Source: CAYNFS01 sp964396685
GTDB lineage: Bacteria > Patescibacteriota > Doudnabacteria > UBA920 > 2-01-FULL-46-14
Reading direction: 5' to 3'
Assembly: GCA_964396685.1 (NCBI GenBank)
Contig: CAYNFS010000007.1
Span: 1-57,070 of the forward strand
Length of the DNA: 57,070 bases
The first letter of the stretch is position 1, and each line of letters opens with the position of its first letter. The notes below the pieces were generated by a model. It was not told the DNA's origin. It did not search any database and worked only from the letters and a program-made list of their open reading frames with translations. Positions 5,931 through 14,783 of the stretch are shown here, piece after piece. The translations under genes and the position numbers were made by a program.

Positions 5931-6454
5931 ATTTTCAAAGATCATCTCTCCTTCTTCATTTGGCTTATTGACCGCCTCATGGACTTACATAAATCGCCAT
6001 GAGGAAACATTTTTTCGCGGAGAGGATTGTATAGAGGAAGTTGTTATTGAGAATTTGAAGGGCATTATTCCTGTAATAAATCCCTATTTCTCAATCCCTC
6101 CCCTACACAATTCTCTCCGAGAACTCCCCTCCTCTCTTCGGAAAAGAGGGGAAGGGAAGTTCAAAATAAGAAAAGCTCTCCATTCCGCCTCCGCCAAGGC
6201 TATGGCGGATCTGCGAGAGGAGAGCGCAATATACAACATTCAATATACAAAATACTATTACGGCCAGCTCTCCTCAAAGCTTGTTAAAACAATTACCAAA
6301 TTTCAAAGATCAATCGTTAACAGCGTATGGTATACCATTTTGAGAAAAAAGTCAAGGGCTAATGGGCCAATTTTGGCTAAACTAAGCCAAAAAAATGGGC
6401 TTAAAGTAGCGGATTTTGGGATTGCTTCGTCGTTTTTGCTCCTCGCAATGACCC

Positions 6455-7816
6455 TTAGTGAGAAAGGCGTAAAACAAATTTCCTAAACATCTCCCCGCGG
6501 TGCTTGTAATTTGCAAACATGTCAAAACTCGCCGAGGCCGGAGAGAGCAAAATTATATCCCCCGCCCCCGCCTCTTCATTGGCTCTTTTGACTATATCTT
6601 CCATGTTTTTGAATTCCACATCCACGATCTTGCCGTTAAAACCGCTCTCTCTGGCGAGCCTGGCAATCTTTGGCCCGGTTATCCCGATTGGAATTACAGC
6701 CTTGAGCCGGGATTGCGCTATGGCTTTGGCCAGTTCATGGTAATCCGCGTTTTTCTCCGAACCGCCGACAATCAAAATCACGGGGTCGGTAAAAGCCGTA
6801 AGCGCGGCGATTGCCGTCTCGGGAGTCGTTGAAAAAGAGTCATTGTAAAATTTAACGCCCTTGACTTGGGCTACAAATTCCAGACGATGAGGGAGTCCCT
6901 CAAACTCCGAAACGGCTTTTCTTATCAGCGCGGGGTCAGTTGTTCCGGCCGCTACTGCGGCGGCAATGCTGGCTGTGACGTTTTCCAGATTGAAACGGCC
7001 GAGGAGTTTGACTCGGGAGACGGGCATGATCTCCAACTCCCCCTTTACCCCCTCTTTGGCCAAAGAGGGGGGAGGGGGAGTTCCCGCCACGTTCAGCCAT
7101 ACCTTACCGTCCTTCACGAAACATCCCGGGCTCACTTCCTGCGTGGTCGAGTTCCAGACAATCTGCGCTCGGGTATAATCCGCAAAGGATAAAGTAATGT
7201 CATAATCATGATTTAAGACAACGAAATCTGCCGCGAGTTGGTGGGCAACAATCGGTTTTTTCGCATCAATATACTCCCGCACATCTTTGTGATAATCCAG
7301 ATGTTCGGGAGAAATTTTCAAAACCACGGCAATGTGCGGACTTTTGTGCAAGTCCTGAAGCTGGAAGCTGGAAAGCTCCAAGACAACCCAATCATTAGGT
7401 TTAAGTTTGTCTATGAACTCAAAAGGATCTTTGCCGATATTGCCGCCCAAAAAAACCGTTTTGCCATCGCTCTCCAAAATTCTGCCAGTAAGTGTCGCGG
7501 TCGTTCCTTTGCCTTTTGTGCCCGTAACGCCAATGATTTTACAGGGGCACAAGTCAAAAAAAAGCTTTGTTTGCGAATAGACCAGAACCCCCCTTTTTTG
7601 AGCCTGCTGAATAGGATGTGAAAGTAAAGGCAGGCCCGGAGTGCGGAAGATAATGTCAAATTTGTCAAGTTTTCCCGTAAGCTCATCCTGCGAGCTCCAG
7701 TTGTCAAAAACCTGAAACGGGATATGGCGGGCTTTAAGATACTCGGCCAAATGCCGGTTGTTTATCCCCATCCCGACAATCGCGATTTTTTTGGATTTGA
7801 GGTCCTGGAGAGTCAT
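6455..7816 (-). CDS. murD: UDP-N-acetylmuramoylalanine-D-glutamate ligase
   Basis: Cytoplasmic Mur ligase that adds D-Glu to UDP-MurNAc-L-Ala using ATP. Seen: an N-terminal Rossmann start (KKIAIVGMGINNRHLAEYL), the ATP loop GVTGTKGKGTTATL near residue 100, the central-domain LELSSFQL, and the C-terminal GLPHRLEFV...YNDSFSTTPE that marks the family. The start at 7816 is preferred to 7831 because this gene and pgeF share the same upstream repeat, and 7816 aligns with the pgeF start. About 16 residues around 245-260 (PPPPSLAKEG...) come from an in-frame palindromic repeat. It begins the cell-wall block that continues to dacA. Confidence 0.93.
   Translation of the reverse strand: MTLQDLKSKKIAIVGMGINNRHLAEYLKARHIPFQVFDNWSSQDELTGKLDKFDIIFRTPGLPLLSHPIQQAQKRGVLVYSQTKLFFDLCPCKIIGVTGTKGKGTTATLTGRILESDGKTVFLGGNIGKDPFEFIDKLKPNDWVVLELSSFQLQDLHKSPHIAVVLKISPEHLDYHKDVREYIDAKKPIVAHQLAADFVVLNHDYDITLSFADYTRAQIVWNSTTQEVSPGCFVKDGKVWLNVAGTPPPPSLAKEGVKGELEIMPVSRVKLLGRFNLENVTASIAAAVAAGTTDPALIRKAVSEFEGLPHRLEFVAQVKGVKFYNDSFSTTPETAIAALTAFTDPVILIVGGSEKNADYHELAKAIAQSRLKAVIPIGITGPKIARLARESGFNGKIVDVEFKNMEDIVKRANEEAGAGDIILLSPASASFDMFANYKHRGEMFRKFVLRLSH
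7035..7082. repeat. Palindromic repeat inside murD
   Basis: AACTCCCCC...CCTCTTTGG-CCAAAGAGG...GGGGGAGTT, 48 bp, a near-perfect hairpin whose length is a multiple of three. It adds residues of the SLAKEG type to MurD between conserved segments. Confidence 0.85.
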
Positions 7817-7888
7817 TCTAATTGAGCCCATAAACCTGTCCCGTCGAATGACGGGATGGGCATGCTACATAGTTTGTAGCCCGCCGAT

Positions 7889-8626
7889 TCATCGGCCATA
7901 ATTGATCCCAATGATGCTCAATAAAGTCTCTTCTCTTTTGTCTTTCTGTCGCCGATGAGAAGGATACTCTTCGTTGTGTACCGAACAAATGCCTGAATCT
8001 TCAATTTGTTCATCCTTTACGCCCAGATCCAGAAGCTGTAATTTATTAGCCCTGACAAAATCCAGAAAAATTTTATCACCCTCGCGTCTAATCACTGCTT
8101 CCGGAAATAGCCCAACTCGTTCGGGGTGCTTAGTGATTTCATAACAACAGACCTGTGCGGCCGGTCCGAAATGGAAATAAAAATCCTCTGGTTTTGCCGA
8201 AAACCCGTCTGTCATTTCTTGCACCGCTTTTTTAAGAATCTTTTTGCTCGTTCCCTCCCAGCCGGCGTGAACCGCCGCAACTACTCTCGCAAACTTATTA
8301 TAAATCAAAATCGGCAAACAATCAGCTGTGCGGACCGCGAGATAAACGTTCGGCGTGTCCGTGAACATCCCGTCGGCTTCCGGCAACTTTTCAGATAAAA
8401 AATCAATTCCGGAATCAGGCTTAATGTAAATTGATTTATCGCTTCCGATTTGCGATAAGGTAGCAAGCCGGTTTAGCTGAATTTTCAGAGAATCCAAAAG
8501 TTGCCTACGCTCTTTCAGAACCGAATCTTGGTCAGCCAAAACAAAATTAAATTTCCCAACTGCGAAATAGGTTCTTATGTCGGGAAATTGCTGAAAAATT
8601 TTAGGGTTGGGATCGAAAAAAATCAT
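7889..8626 (-). CDS. pgeF: Peptidoglycan editing factor, YfiH/laccase-domain
   Basis: A 245-residue member of the YfiH (DUF152, laccase-domain) family. In Escherichia coli the member PgeF removes mis-built muropeptide precursors; other members act on purine nucleosides. Seen: AVRTADCLPILIYNK, VAAVHAGWEGTSKKIL with the family's HAGW, FHFGPAAQVCCYEI, and CSVHNEEYPSHRRQ near the end, which carry the metal or active-site Cys and His residues. Its place between murD and mraY fits a peptidoglycan role. Start at 8626; no strong ribosome site. Confidence 0.85.
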   Translation of the reverse strand: MIFFDPNPKIFQQFPDIRTYFAVGKFNFVLADQDSVLKERRQLLDSLKIQLNRLATLSQIGSDKSIYIKPDSGIDFLSEKLPEADGMFTDTPNVYLAVRTADCLPILIYNKFARVVAAVHAGWEGTSKKILKKAVQEMTDGFSAKPEDFYFHFGPAAQVCCYEITKHPERVGLFPEAVIRREGDKIFLDFVRANKLQLLDLGVKDEQIEDSGICSVHNEEYPSHRRQKDKREETLLSIIGINYGR

Positions 8627-8673
8627 TACTAAGAGCCTATAAACTTGTCCCGTCCAATGACGGGATGGGCTGG

Positions 8674-10251
8674 CTACACTCGCAAAACCCGGCCGATTGC
8701 CGCCTTATGATAAATCATCTCGCCATTAAGCACGGCCAACTTGCCGTTGACCAAAACATGCTCGATCCCGTCAGCCTGCTGATACGGATTTTCATAACTC
8801 GCGCGGCTGTCAACGGTCTTAGGATCAAATACGACGATATCCGCAAAATGTCCGGCTTTGATTATCCCGCGCTTTGCCAGCCCCAATTTTTGCGCGGGGC
8901 GGCTGGTGATTTTTTTGATAGCTTCGCCCCAAGACAAAAGTTTTTTCTCACGAACGAGAGAAAGAAACTTCGGCATCGTCCCGAAACATCGCGGGTGCAC
9001 TAAACCTTGTTGCGGCCGATAAGCAAAATCATATCCCGCCCCGTCAGTGGCTATTACGGAAAGAGAATGTTTAAGGAACGCTTCCTGAACTTGAGGCGAT
9101 AAATTGTGATCAAAGCCGATAACTTGCGCATCTGTGCCGCCAATGACGTTAACAAAAGCCTCCTCAATTGCCGATTCCTGATTTTTGGCGATTTGTGAAA
9201 TGGTCTTCCCGTTAAAGGCGGGATTGGTCTCGGAAGAAGCCACAATTATGCTGCCCAAATTTCGCTCTTGATCGCGAAGATAAGCAAGAATTTTTTTGCG
9301 CATATCCTCATTTTTCAAATTTCTCAAAATCGCCGCTCTTCCTCCCTCATAAGCCCATTTGGGAAGGTAAGTATAAAGCACCGACCAGGAAGTCATATAA
9401 GGATACGCGTCAAAAAATACGTCAACTCCTTTCTGGTATGCGCGATCGATGCTGGAAAACACGGCATCCAAAAAATTCCAATTCGGTTTATTTCGAATCT
9501 TGAGATGGGAAATTTTGAGCTTGGCGCCTGCTTTCGCCGCCAATTCCAAGACTTCATCCAAAGCCGCCACGACATGGCTTCCTTCGGAGCGCAGATGCAC
9601 GCTTAACATCTTTTGCGAGTCAGCCGTGATTTTTGACAAAGCCAGAAGTTCCTCCGCGCTTGAATCCGCTTCGTGAGCGTAAAGCAAACCAAAAGACAAG
9701 CCGGCCGCCCCAACCTCCAAACTCTCTTGCAACAGCTTGCTCATAATCCCAACTTCCTCTCTGGTGGCTGTCCTCACGTCGTCCTCCAAAAGCCCGCGCC
9801 GCAGGGTCGCATGGCCAACAAGACTCAAAGCATTAACGCCCAATTTATGATTGCGCAAAGCTTGAAGATACTCGTCAAATCCCAGCCAGTTGATATTGGC
9901 TCCGGCCAGGCTTCGCCATTTTTGCACGGACTTCAAGGCTTGAGGCGTAGGAAGAGGCGCTAACGAAGTCCCGCAATGCCCCACTGCAATTGTAGTAATG
10001 CCTTGGGTCACCAAACTATCTGCGCCGGGATTTTCCAAAATTGTCAGGTAAGAATCCGAGTGGTTTTGAATGTCTACAAACCCTGGGGCAACGCATTTTT
10101 GAGCGGCGTCTACGACAACTTTCGCATTTGCCCCGGAAAGTTTGCCGATTGCCTCGATCTTTTCGCCGTTAATTCCCAAGTCTCCCTGGTAAGACTCCTT
10201 GCCTTCCCCATCGTAGATCATCCCGCTTTTGACGAGAATATCAAATGTCAT
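8674..10251 (-). CDS. N-acyl-D-amino-acid deacylase family amidohydrolase
   Basis: A 525-residue amidohydrolase of the D-aminoacylase type, which frees D-amino acids from their N-acyl forms. Seen: FDILVKSGMIYDGEG at the start, PGFVDIQNHSDSYL, VGHCGTSLAPL with the metal Cys, SVHLRSEGS and LKISHLKI with the metal His residues, and IATDGAGYDF with the catalytic Asp. The first His of the usual H-x-H is Gln here (QNH). The ATG at 10251 overlaps the mraY stop as ATGA, so the two are coupled. This ties it to wall precursor metabolism, perhaps D-Ala or D-Glu salvage, which is inference. Confidence 0.85.
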   Translation of the reverse strand: MTFDILVKSGMIYDGEGKESYQGDLGINGEKIEAIGKLSGANAKVVVDAAQKCVAPGFVDIQNHSDSYLTILENPGADSLVTQGITTIAVGHCGTSLAPLPTPQALKSVQKWRSLAGANINWLGFDEYLQALRNHKLGVNALSLVGHATLRRGLLEDDVRTATREEVGIMSKLLQESLEVGAAGLSFGLLYAHEADSSAEELLALSKITADSQKMLSVHLRSEGSHVVAALDEVLELAAKAGAKLKISHLKIRNKPNWNFLDAVFSSIDRAYQKGVDVFFDAYPYMTSWSVLYTYLPKWAYEGGRAAILRNLKNEDMRKKILAYLRDQERNLGSIIVASSETNPAFNGKTISQIAKNQESAIEEAFVNVIGGTDAQVIGFDHNLSPQVQEAFLKHSLSVIATDGAGYDFAYRPQQGLVHPRCFGTMPKFLSLVREKKLLSWGEAIKKITSRPAQKLGLAKRGIIKAGHFADIVVFDPKTVDSRASYENPYQQADGIEHVLVNGKLAVLNGEMIYHKAAIGRVLRV

Positions 10252-11267
10252 ATGAGTCCTATAATCATTCCAATTGTCGCCGTGACGGCGGCTATCACCC
10301 AAAATCTCATTGTGACTTTTGTTTCCGGCCAGCCCTTGGCCTCAAAATGATGGTGAATCGGCGCAACCAGAAATACCTTTTTTGAGAAATATTTTTTGCT
10401 GAACCTTTGAATGATCGAAGAAAAAGCCTCGATGACGAAAACAAAAGCGATTACCGGAAGCAGCAGCACCGTATTCGTCAAAAACGCCAGCACCGAAAGC
10501 GTCGCACCCAAAGCAAAAGCCCCGGTATCTCCCATAAAAAACCTAGCGGGATAGATATTAAACCACAAAAAAGCCAAAAGCGCGCCAATGATCGTTCCGG
10601 CGAAAGCCGCAATCCCGATTTGCTGCTGTACCAAAGCAATTCCCATTATCGCCGCAAAACCTGCGGCCAGCGTCCCCCCGGCCAAGCCGTCCAAGCCGTC
10701 GGTGATGTTTACCGCATTAGTCAAAAACACCATCGTCAGGACAAAAAGCGGAATATACAGCCAGCCGATATCCAGCTGCTGGGGTAACCCCAAAAACTCG
10801 GCAAGGGGTATGCGGATTTCCGAAAACTCGAGCTTGTAATAAAACCACCAGCTCCCCAGCCCCGCAATCAAAAATTGAAAGAAAAATTTAAGCTTTGTGG
10901 AAAGGCCGCGCACGAGCCCGTAACCCGTAACATTTAGCCAATCATCAATCAATCCCAAAGCCCCGGATGAGACAAGCGCAAACAAAGGAAGCCAAGTCTG
11001 GGAACGGGAAAGGTTGAAAAGCAGGGTAATAACCGCGACCGTGACCCAAACCAGGATCCCGCCCATGGTCGGGGTGCCGCTCTTTTTCTTATGCATCTTC
11101 CGAAAAATTTTCGCCGGCTGGCCGTCCCAAGTGCTGTCGCGCAACTGCTTGACAATTTTGCGTTTATACAAAAAATTTGTGAGCACGGGTGTCCACAAAA
11201 TTGCCGCCAAAAAACCGAGCGTCGTCAAAGAAAACACTCTGACCAAATTGGAAGTTTCAAGCTCCAT
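10248..11267 (-). CDS. mraY: Phospho-MurNAc-pentapeptide transferase
   Basis: Integral membrane enzyme that moves phospho-MurNAc-pentapeptide from UDP to undecaprenyl phosphate, making lipid I. At 339 residues it is of family length. Seen: KKKSGTPTMGGILVW in the first cytoplasmic loop, NAVNITDGLDGLAGG with catalytic Asp residues, a later FFMGDTGAFALG, and the HHHFEAKGWPETKV His-rich loop near the end. About ten hydrophobic segments are visible. Its stop overlaps the start of the deacylase gene by 4 nt, and it lies 10 nt after the dacA stop, so dacA, mraY and the deacylase form one operon. Confidence 0.95.
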   Translation of the reverse strand: MELETSNLVRVFSLTTLGFLAAILWTPVLTNFLYKRKIVKQLRDSTWDGQPAKIFRKMHKKKSGTPTMGGILVWVTVAVITLLFNLSRSQTWLPLFALVSSGALGLIDDWLNVTGYGLVRGLSTKLKFFFQFLIAGLGSWWFYYKLEFSEIRIPLAEFLGLPQQLDIGWLYIPLFVLTMVFLTNAVNITDGLDGLAGGTLAAGFAAIMGIALVQQQIGIAAFAGTIIGALLAFLWFNIYPARFFMGDTGAFALGATLSVLAFLTNTVLLLPVIAFVFVIEAFSSIIQRFSKKYFSKKVFLVAPIHHHFEAKGWPETKVTMRFWVIAAVTATIGMIIGLI

Positions 11268-11277
11268 ACAGCCACAT

Positions 11278-12165
11278 TTAATTTGGGAAATTTCTTCTCA
11301 CCCAATCCAAAATTTTTAGGGTATCAGCCTCGCGATCCTCGCTCCCCAATATTATTGAATAATACGGACCTGTTGAAATTATGAGATTGCCTTTCGCGCC
11401 TTCGGTGTAGCCGGTTTTAATTCCCGTAATTTCCGGATGCTCAACCATGAGTTTATTGGTGGTGATAAGCTTGTGTTTGAGCTTCTTGTCCAAAGAAATA
11501 ATCACAGCTTCTTTTGTCGAAACAATCTCGGAAAGATTTGGGTCAGTTAAAAACTCCTCCACCAGCTTGGCCAGGTCCGAAGCCGTCGAATAGTGATTCG
11601 GGTCATCAAAGCCCACAGGGTTTGTAAATGAAGTTCCGCTCATCCCCATGGCGCGAGCTCGGTGATTCATCTCCTGAACAAATTTCTGAATATCTCCGCC
11701 GGCCTTTCGGGCGAGAGCCAAAGCGGCGTCATTAGCTGAAGCTACAAGCATGGCTCGCAAAAGATCGGCCACTGCGAGCTCCTCCCCCGGCACGAGTCTG
11801 GCGACAAACGGAACGGTTTTGATGTCTTCCCGAGATATTTCTACGGCCTCATCAAAAGATAACTTCTCCGCTGCCACGACAGCTGTCATAAGCTTGGTTA
11901 GGCTTGCTATAGGCAGTTTCTGTCCCGGATCCTTGGCGTAAAGCGTAAGATTTGTGCGCAAATCTTTGATCAACGCCGACTTGGCCGATATTTCAAAGTC
12001 TATCTGCGCAGCATTCCTCTGGACTGCAGCCAGCTGGGGATTTGAGGCCTTGATCGATATTCCCCCAACCTGGCCGGGCTTGGAAGAAAGCATTAAAAGC
12101 GCCCCTGTAGCCGCCAATGACAAAAAAAACGAAGCCAACAGGTGATTTTTTGTTTTGTTTTCCAC
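11278..12165 (-). CDS. Serine-type D-Ala-D-Ala carboxypeptidase (S11)
   Basis: A penicillin-binding-protein-like carboxypeptidase that trims the terminal D-Ala of the peptide stem outside the membrane. Seen: an N-terminal signal or anchor segment (HLLASFFLSLAATGALLML), the SLTK catalytic tetrad in LPIASLTKLMTA, SAN in ASANDAALAL, and KTGYTEGAKG. At 295 residues it has only the catalytic domain and lacks the C-terminal beta domain of DacA. It starts with GTG at 12165, exactly 6 nt after the -10 box, so it should be translated from a leaderless message. It is the first gene of the wall operon. Confidence 0.9.
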   Translation of the reverse strand: MENKTKNHLLASFFLSLAATGALLMLSSKPGQVGGISIKASNPQLAAVQRNAAQIDFEISAKSALIKDLRTNLTLYAKDPGQKLPIASLTKLMTAVVAAEKLSFDEAVEISREDIKTVPFVARLVPGEELAVADLLRAMLVASANDAALALARKAGGDIQKFVQEMNHRARAMGMSGTSFTNPVGFDDPNHYSTASDLAKLVEEFLTDPNLSEIVSTKEAVIISLDKKLKHKLITTNKLMVEHPEITGIKTGYTEGAKGNLIISTGPYYSIILGSEDREADTLKILDWVRRNFPN

Positions 12166-12171
12166 AAAACC

Positions 12172-12200
12172 ATAATAACCTTTTGCCGATAAATTGACAA
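12172..12200 (-). promoter_or_regulatory. Promoter of the dacA-mraY operon
   Basis: TTGTCA (12200-12195), 17-bp spacer, TATTAT (12177-12172), then 6 nt to the GTG at 12165. Its -35 box overlaps the trxA -35 box on the other strand. Confidence 0.75.
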
Positions 12201-12222
12201 ATCCGCAAATTTGGATTATACT
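12194..12222 (+). promoter_or_regulatory. trxA promoter
   Basis: TTGACA (12194-12199), 17-bp spacer, TATACT (12217-12222). Five of its six -35 bases are shared with the divergent dacA promoter. Confidence 0.8.
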
Positions 12223-12247
12223 GACTTTTGGAAAACTAAAATTCGAT

Positions 12248-12568
12248 ATGGAATTGATTTTAAATTCACAAAATTTTGAGCCAGAAGTGGTCCGCTCACC
12301 CCTCCCCGTTTTGGTTGATTTTTGGGCAGAGTGGTGCGGCCCTTGCCATATGATAGCGCCGTCCGTGGCAAAAATCGCTCAAGACTACCAAGGCCGTCTC
12401 AAAGTGGGAAAACTAAACGTTGACGAACACCCCGGGGTCGCGGAAAGGTATCAGATAAGAAGCATTCCCAATCTCAAACTCTTTAAGGCCGGACAAGTAA
12501 TTGATGAAATTATCGGAGCGCTGCCCTACGGCGAATTAGTCAAAGTGGTCGACAAACATCTAACATGA
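12248..12568 (+). CDS. trxA: Thioredoxin
   Basis: A 106-residue cytoplasmic thioredoxin with the WCGPC redox motif in FWAEWCGPCHMIAP, NVDEHPGVAERYQI and the cis-Pro loop RSIPNLKLFKAG. The ATG at 12248 gives a normal-length protein; the longer frame would begin inside the promoter. It keeps cytosolic proteins reduced and is the likely electron donor for the methionine sulfoxide reductases at 18560-19102 and 20941-21330. It is transcribed alone, ending at the terminator at 12595-12625. Confidence 0.95.
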   Translation: MELILNSQNFEPEVVRSPLPVLVDFWAEWCGPCHMIAPSVAKIAQDYQGRLKVGKLNVDEHPGVAERYQIRSIPNLKLFKAGQVIDEIIGALPYGELVKVVDKHLT

Positions 12569-12594
12569 TTCTGGACTATTTCCTGGAATAACGT

Positions 12595-12625
12595 ATACCA
12601 AAAACGCTTTTGGTATATTTTTTTC
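12595..12625 (+). terminator. Intrinsic terminator after trxA
   Basis: ATACCAAAA and TTTTGGTAT pair around a short loop, followed by a run of eight T residues. Confidence 0.8.
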
Positions 12626-12640
12626 TTTTATTTAATAGAT

Positions 12641-13993
12641 ATGGTTATCCTCGATGTACTGAATTTTAAAAAAATGTTCAAGAAAATCGATGAGCTGCTT
12701 TTCCGCCGAGAGGACAAAGTGCTGCAGGAATTTGCCAATGCGGCTGACGTTGAGAGCTTGGTAAAAATTTTGGAAGGTTTGCCGCACGGGCGCAAAAAAA
12801 TGTTTGGGCTCTTGCATCCGGAAAGGGCCGCCAAAGTCCTGCGCGGACTCTCCCCATATGTCCGCCAATATGTCCTCAAAGACTTGGGGGCTTCCAAAGT
12901 GCTGGCCGTGATGAATTTTTTGGAATCTGACGAAATTGCCGACCTAATAAAAATTTTACCAATGCCGACCCGAGATGCGGTGATTGCGGAACTGAAGCAA
13001 TATGACCCGAAAAAAGTGCTGGAACTTGCGAGGTTGCCGGAGGAAACCGCGGGGGGGCTCATGAAAACCGAAATCGTGGTGGGAAAACCGAAAGATACAG
13101 TAACCGAATTCATCACCAAGCTTAAGGCGACCTACCCAAAAACCGTTCCCAAAACCAGCTATATATACATTGTTGATGACCACGGCAAACTCTTGGGCGC
13201 TGTGAATTTCAACAGACTTTATCTTGCCGACCCGCAGGGAAAACTTTCCGATCTCATGCATTCCACCAAAAATCCGGTATATGTTGACGAAGACCAAGAG
13301 GCAGTGGCCTCAAGCTTTACAACCCAGGATGCTTTGGAGCTGCCGGTGGTTGACAAAACCGGAGCGCTGGTCGGACGAATCTCTGCCGATGACATTATTG
13401 ACGTGCTCCGTACGGAATTTTCCGAAGACATCACTCGTTTGGTTGGCGCCACCCCAAATGAGCGCGCAACCGACCCTTATTCCGTCAAGGTCAAAAGAAG
13501 GCTGCCCTGGCTTGTCATAAATCTCGTAACCGCCATTCTGGCCGCGCTCGTGGTAAGCCTGTTTACCGACACCATCGGCCGTTTCGTAATTCTGGCCGCC
13601 TTTATGCCCATCATCGCGGGCATGGGGGGCAATGCCGCGACCCAAACCTTGGGGGTTACAGTCAGAGCCATAGCGCTTGATGAAATCAATCAGTTTAACA
13701 CCTGGCGAGTAATTTTCAAAGAAGTTTTTACGGGCATGACAAATGGCATGGCGACCGGTGTTATCATGGGCCTGATCGCCTTTCTTTATACCCAAAACTT
13801 GACTCTGGGACTCGTGATTTTTGTCGCGATGACCTTTAATTTGTTCATCGCCGGCCTCGGGGGCGCGGTCATTCCCCTTGTCATGAGGGGCTTGGGTTTT
13901 GACCCGGCGCTTGCTTCAACCGTTTTTGTTACGACCTTGACCGATGTTTGCGGCTTTTTTGCTTTTTTGGGACTTGCGACCTTACTTTTGTGA
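12641..13993 (+). CDS. mgtE: Magnesium transporter MgtE
   Basis: A 450-residue Mg2+ channel: N-terminal superhelical domain (HPERAAKVLRGLSP), two CBS domains (about residues 130-250; YIVDDHGKLLGAVNF, LELPVVDKTGALVGRI) that sense Mg2+, a plug helix, then five membrane helices from about residue 285. The pore sequence FMPIIAGMGGNAATQTLG is the family hallmark. The start at 12641 lacks a ribosome site; an ATG at 12674 (MFKKIDELL) is an alternative. Its last 12 bases overlap the end of the convergent LOG gene, so no separate terminator exists. Confidence 0.93.
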   Translation: MVILDVLNFKKMFKKIDELLFRREDKVLQEFANAADVESLVKILEGLPHGRKKMFGLLHPERAAKVLRGLSPYVRQYVLKDLGASKVLAVMNFLESDEIADLIKILPMPTRDAVIAELKQYDPKKVLELARLPEETAGGLMKTEIVVGKPKDTVTEFITKLKATYPKTVPKTSYIYIVDDHGKLLGAVNFNRLYLADPQGKLSDLMHSTKNPVYVDEDQEAVASSFTTQDALELPVVDKTGALVGRISADDIIDVLRTEFSEDITRLVGATPNERATDPYSVKVKRRLPWLVINLVTAILAALVVSLFTDTIGRFVILAAFMPIIAGMGGNAATQTLGVTVRAIALDEINQFNTWRVIFKEVFTGMTNGMATGVIMGLIAFLYTQNLTLGLVIFVAMTFNLFIAGLGGAVIPLVMRGLGFDPALASTVFVTTLTDVCGFFAFLGLATLLL

Positions 13994-14725
13994 GGACCCA
14001 AGCTTTGTTTTTTTGATTATTTCAAATGTCTCTTCTGGCGTGTCTGTAAGTTGCCAAAGCTTGAGCTCTTCGGCATCAATTGTCGCGTGCTTCTCGTGCG
14101 CGTTCTCGCGCAACCACTGACACAAAGGACCCCAATAGTCCTTGCCTATCAGAATAATGGGGATGCGGGGATTGATTTTGTGCGTCTGACGCAATGTGAT
14201 TAGCTCAAAAGCCTCATCCAGCGTGCCGTAGCCGCCGGGGAAAAACACATAGGCCGAAGCGGAAAAAGCCAGCATGACTTTGCGCGTGAAGAAATAGTTA
14301 AAAGCCATGCTTTTTTTGACGTACGGATTGATGCGCTGCTCAAATGGCAGCTGGATATTAAGCCCGATTGACTGCCCCTTTCCTTCCACCGCACCTTTAT
14401 TAGCGGCCTCCATGATTCCAGGCCCCCCGCCGGAGATGATAACGTATCCTGCCCTGGCCAGCATTCTTGATAATTTTTGCGCGGCTTTGTAGTGCGGATT
14501 TTTTTCGTCAAACCGGGCCGAGCCGAAAAAAGTCACGCTTTTGGGAAATTTGGAAATGAAATGAAAACCGTCCACAAACTCGGCCATAATGCGGAAAATC
14601 CGCCAGGAGGGATTATGCTCGAAATCAAAAGGCTCGGAGCTATAATCCCACTCGCGATCCTGATGATGATCCGAGATCGGCGGAAGCCGGCCGTGCATCG
14701 TATCTTTTGGCGCAAATTTTGGCAT
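13982..14725 (-). CDS. LOG-family Rossmann-fold nucleotide hydrolase
   Basis: A 247-residue LOG protein. Members release free bases from nucleoside 5'-monophosphates (cytokinin activation in plants and some bacteria); in bacteria the substrate is often unknown. Seen: VTFFGSARF, VISGGGPGIMEAANKGA, and the PGGYGTLDEAFE signature with the catalytic Glu. Its own TATAAT lies about 14763-14768 with an AAAGGAAA ribosome site before 14725. It converges on mgtE and overlaps it by 12 bp. Confidence 0.88.
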   Translation of the reverse strand: MPKFAPKDTMHGRLPPISDHHQDREWDYSSEPFDFEHNPSWRIFRIMAEFVDGFHFISKFPKSVTFFGSARFDEKNPHYKAAQKLSRMLARAGYVIISGGGPGIMEAANKGAVEGKGQSIGLNIQLPFEQRINPYVKKSMAFNYFFTRKVMLAFSASAYVFFPGGYGTLDEAFELITLRQTHKINPRIPIILIGKDYWGPLCQWLRENAHEKHATIDAEELKLWQLTDTPEETFEIIKKTKLGSSQK

Positions 14726-14783
14726 TGTTTTTATTTCCTTTCGTGATTTAAGTCGTCAAAATCATTATAACACAAAAACCTTC

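Larger units (their letters stand above)
5131..6454. other. Long gene-poor regulatory and repeat region
   Basis: No intact gene is supported over 1.3 kb. It contains the leader of the 4600-5130 gene (stem 5290-5466, boxA-like site 5473-5485), promoter repeat copy 3 (5514-5604) with a short decayed frame behind it, a 58-nt hairpin near 5873-5930, two more boxA-like matches (5932-5943, 6301-6311), GC-rich CCCCTC palindromes (5322-5362, 5384-5432, 6117-6165) and two CTCGCAATGAC-type repeats (5733-5762, 6419-6452). An open frame from 5905 to 6486 runs through these repeats and into the end of murD and is not believable as a gene. Confidence 0.6.

Noticed and set aside
5905..6486. A 193-codon plus-strand frame
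   Set aside because: It is built from dispersed repeats, has no ribosome site or protein-like pattern, and runs into the end of murD.
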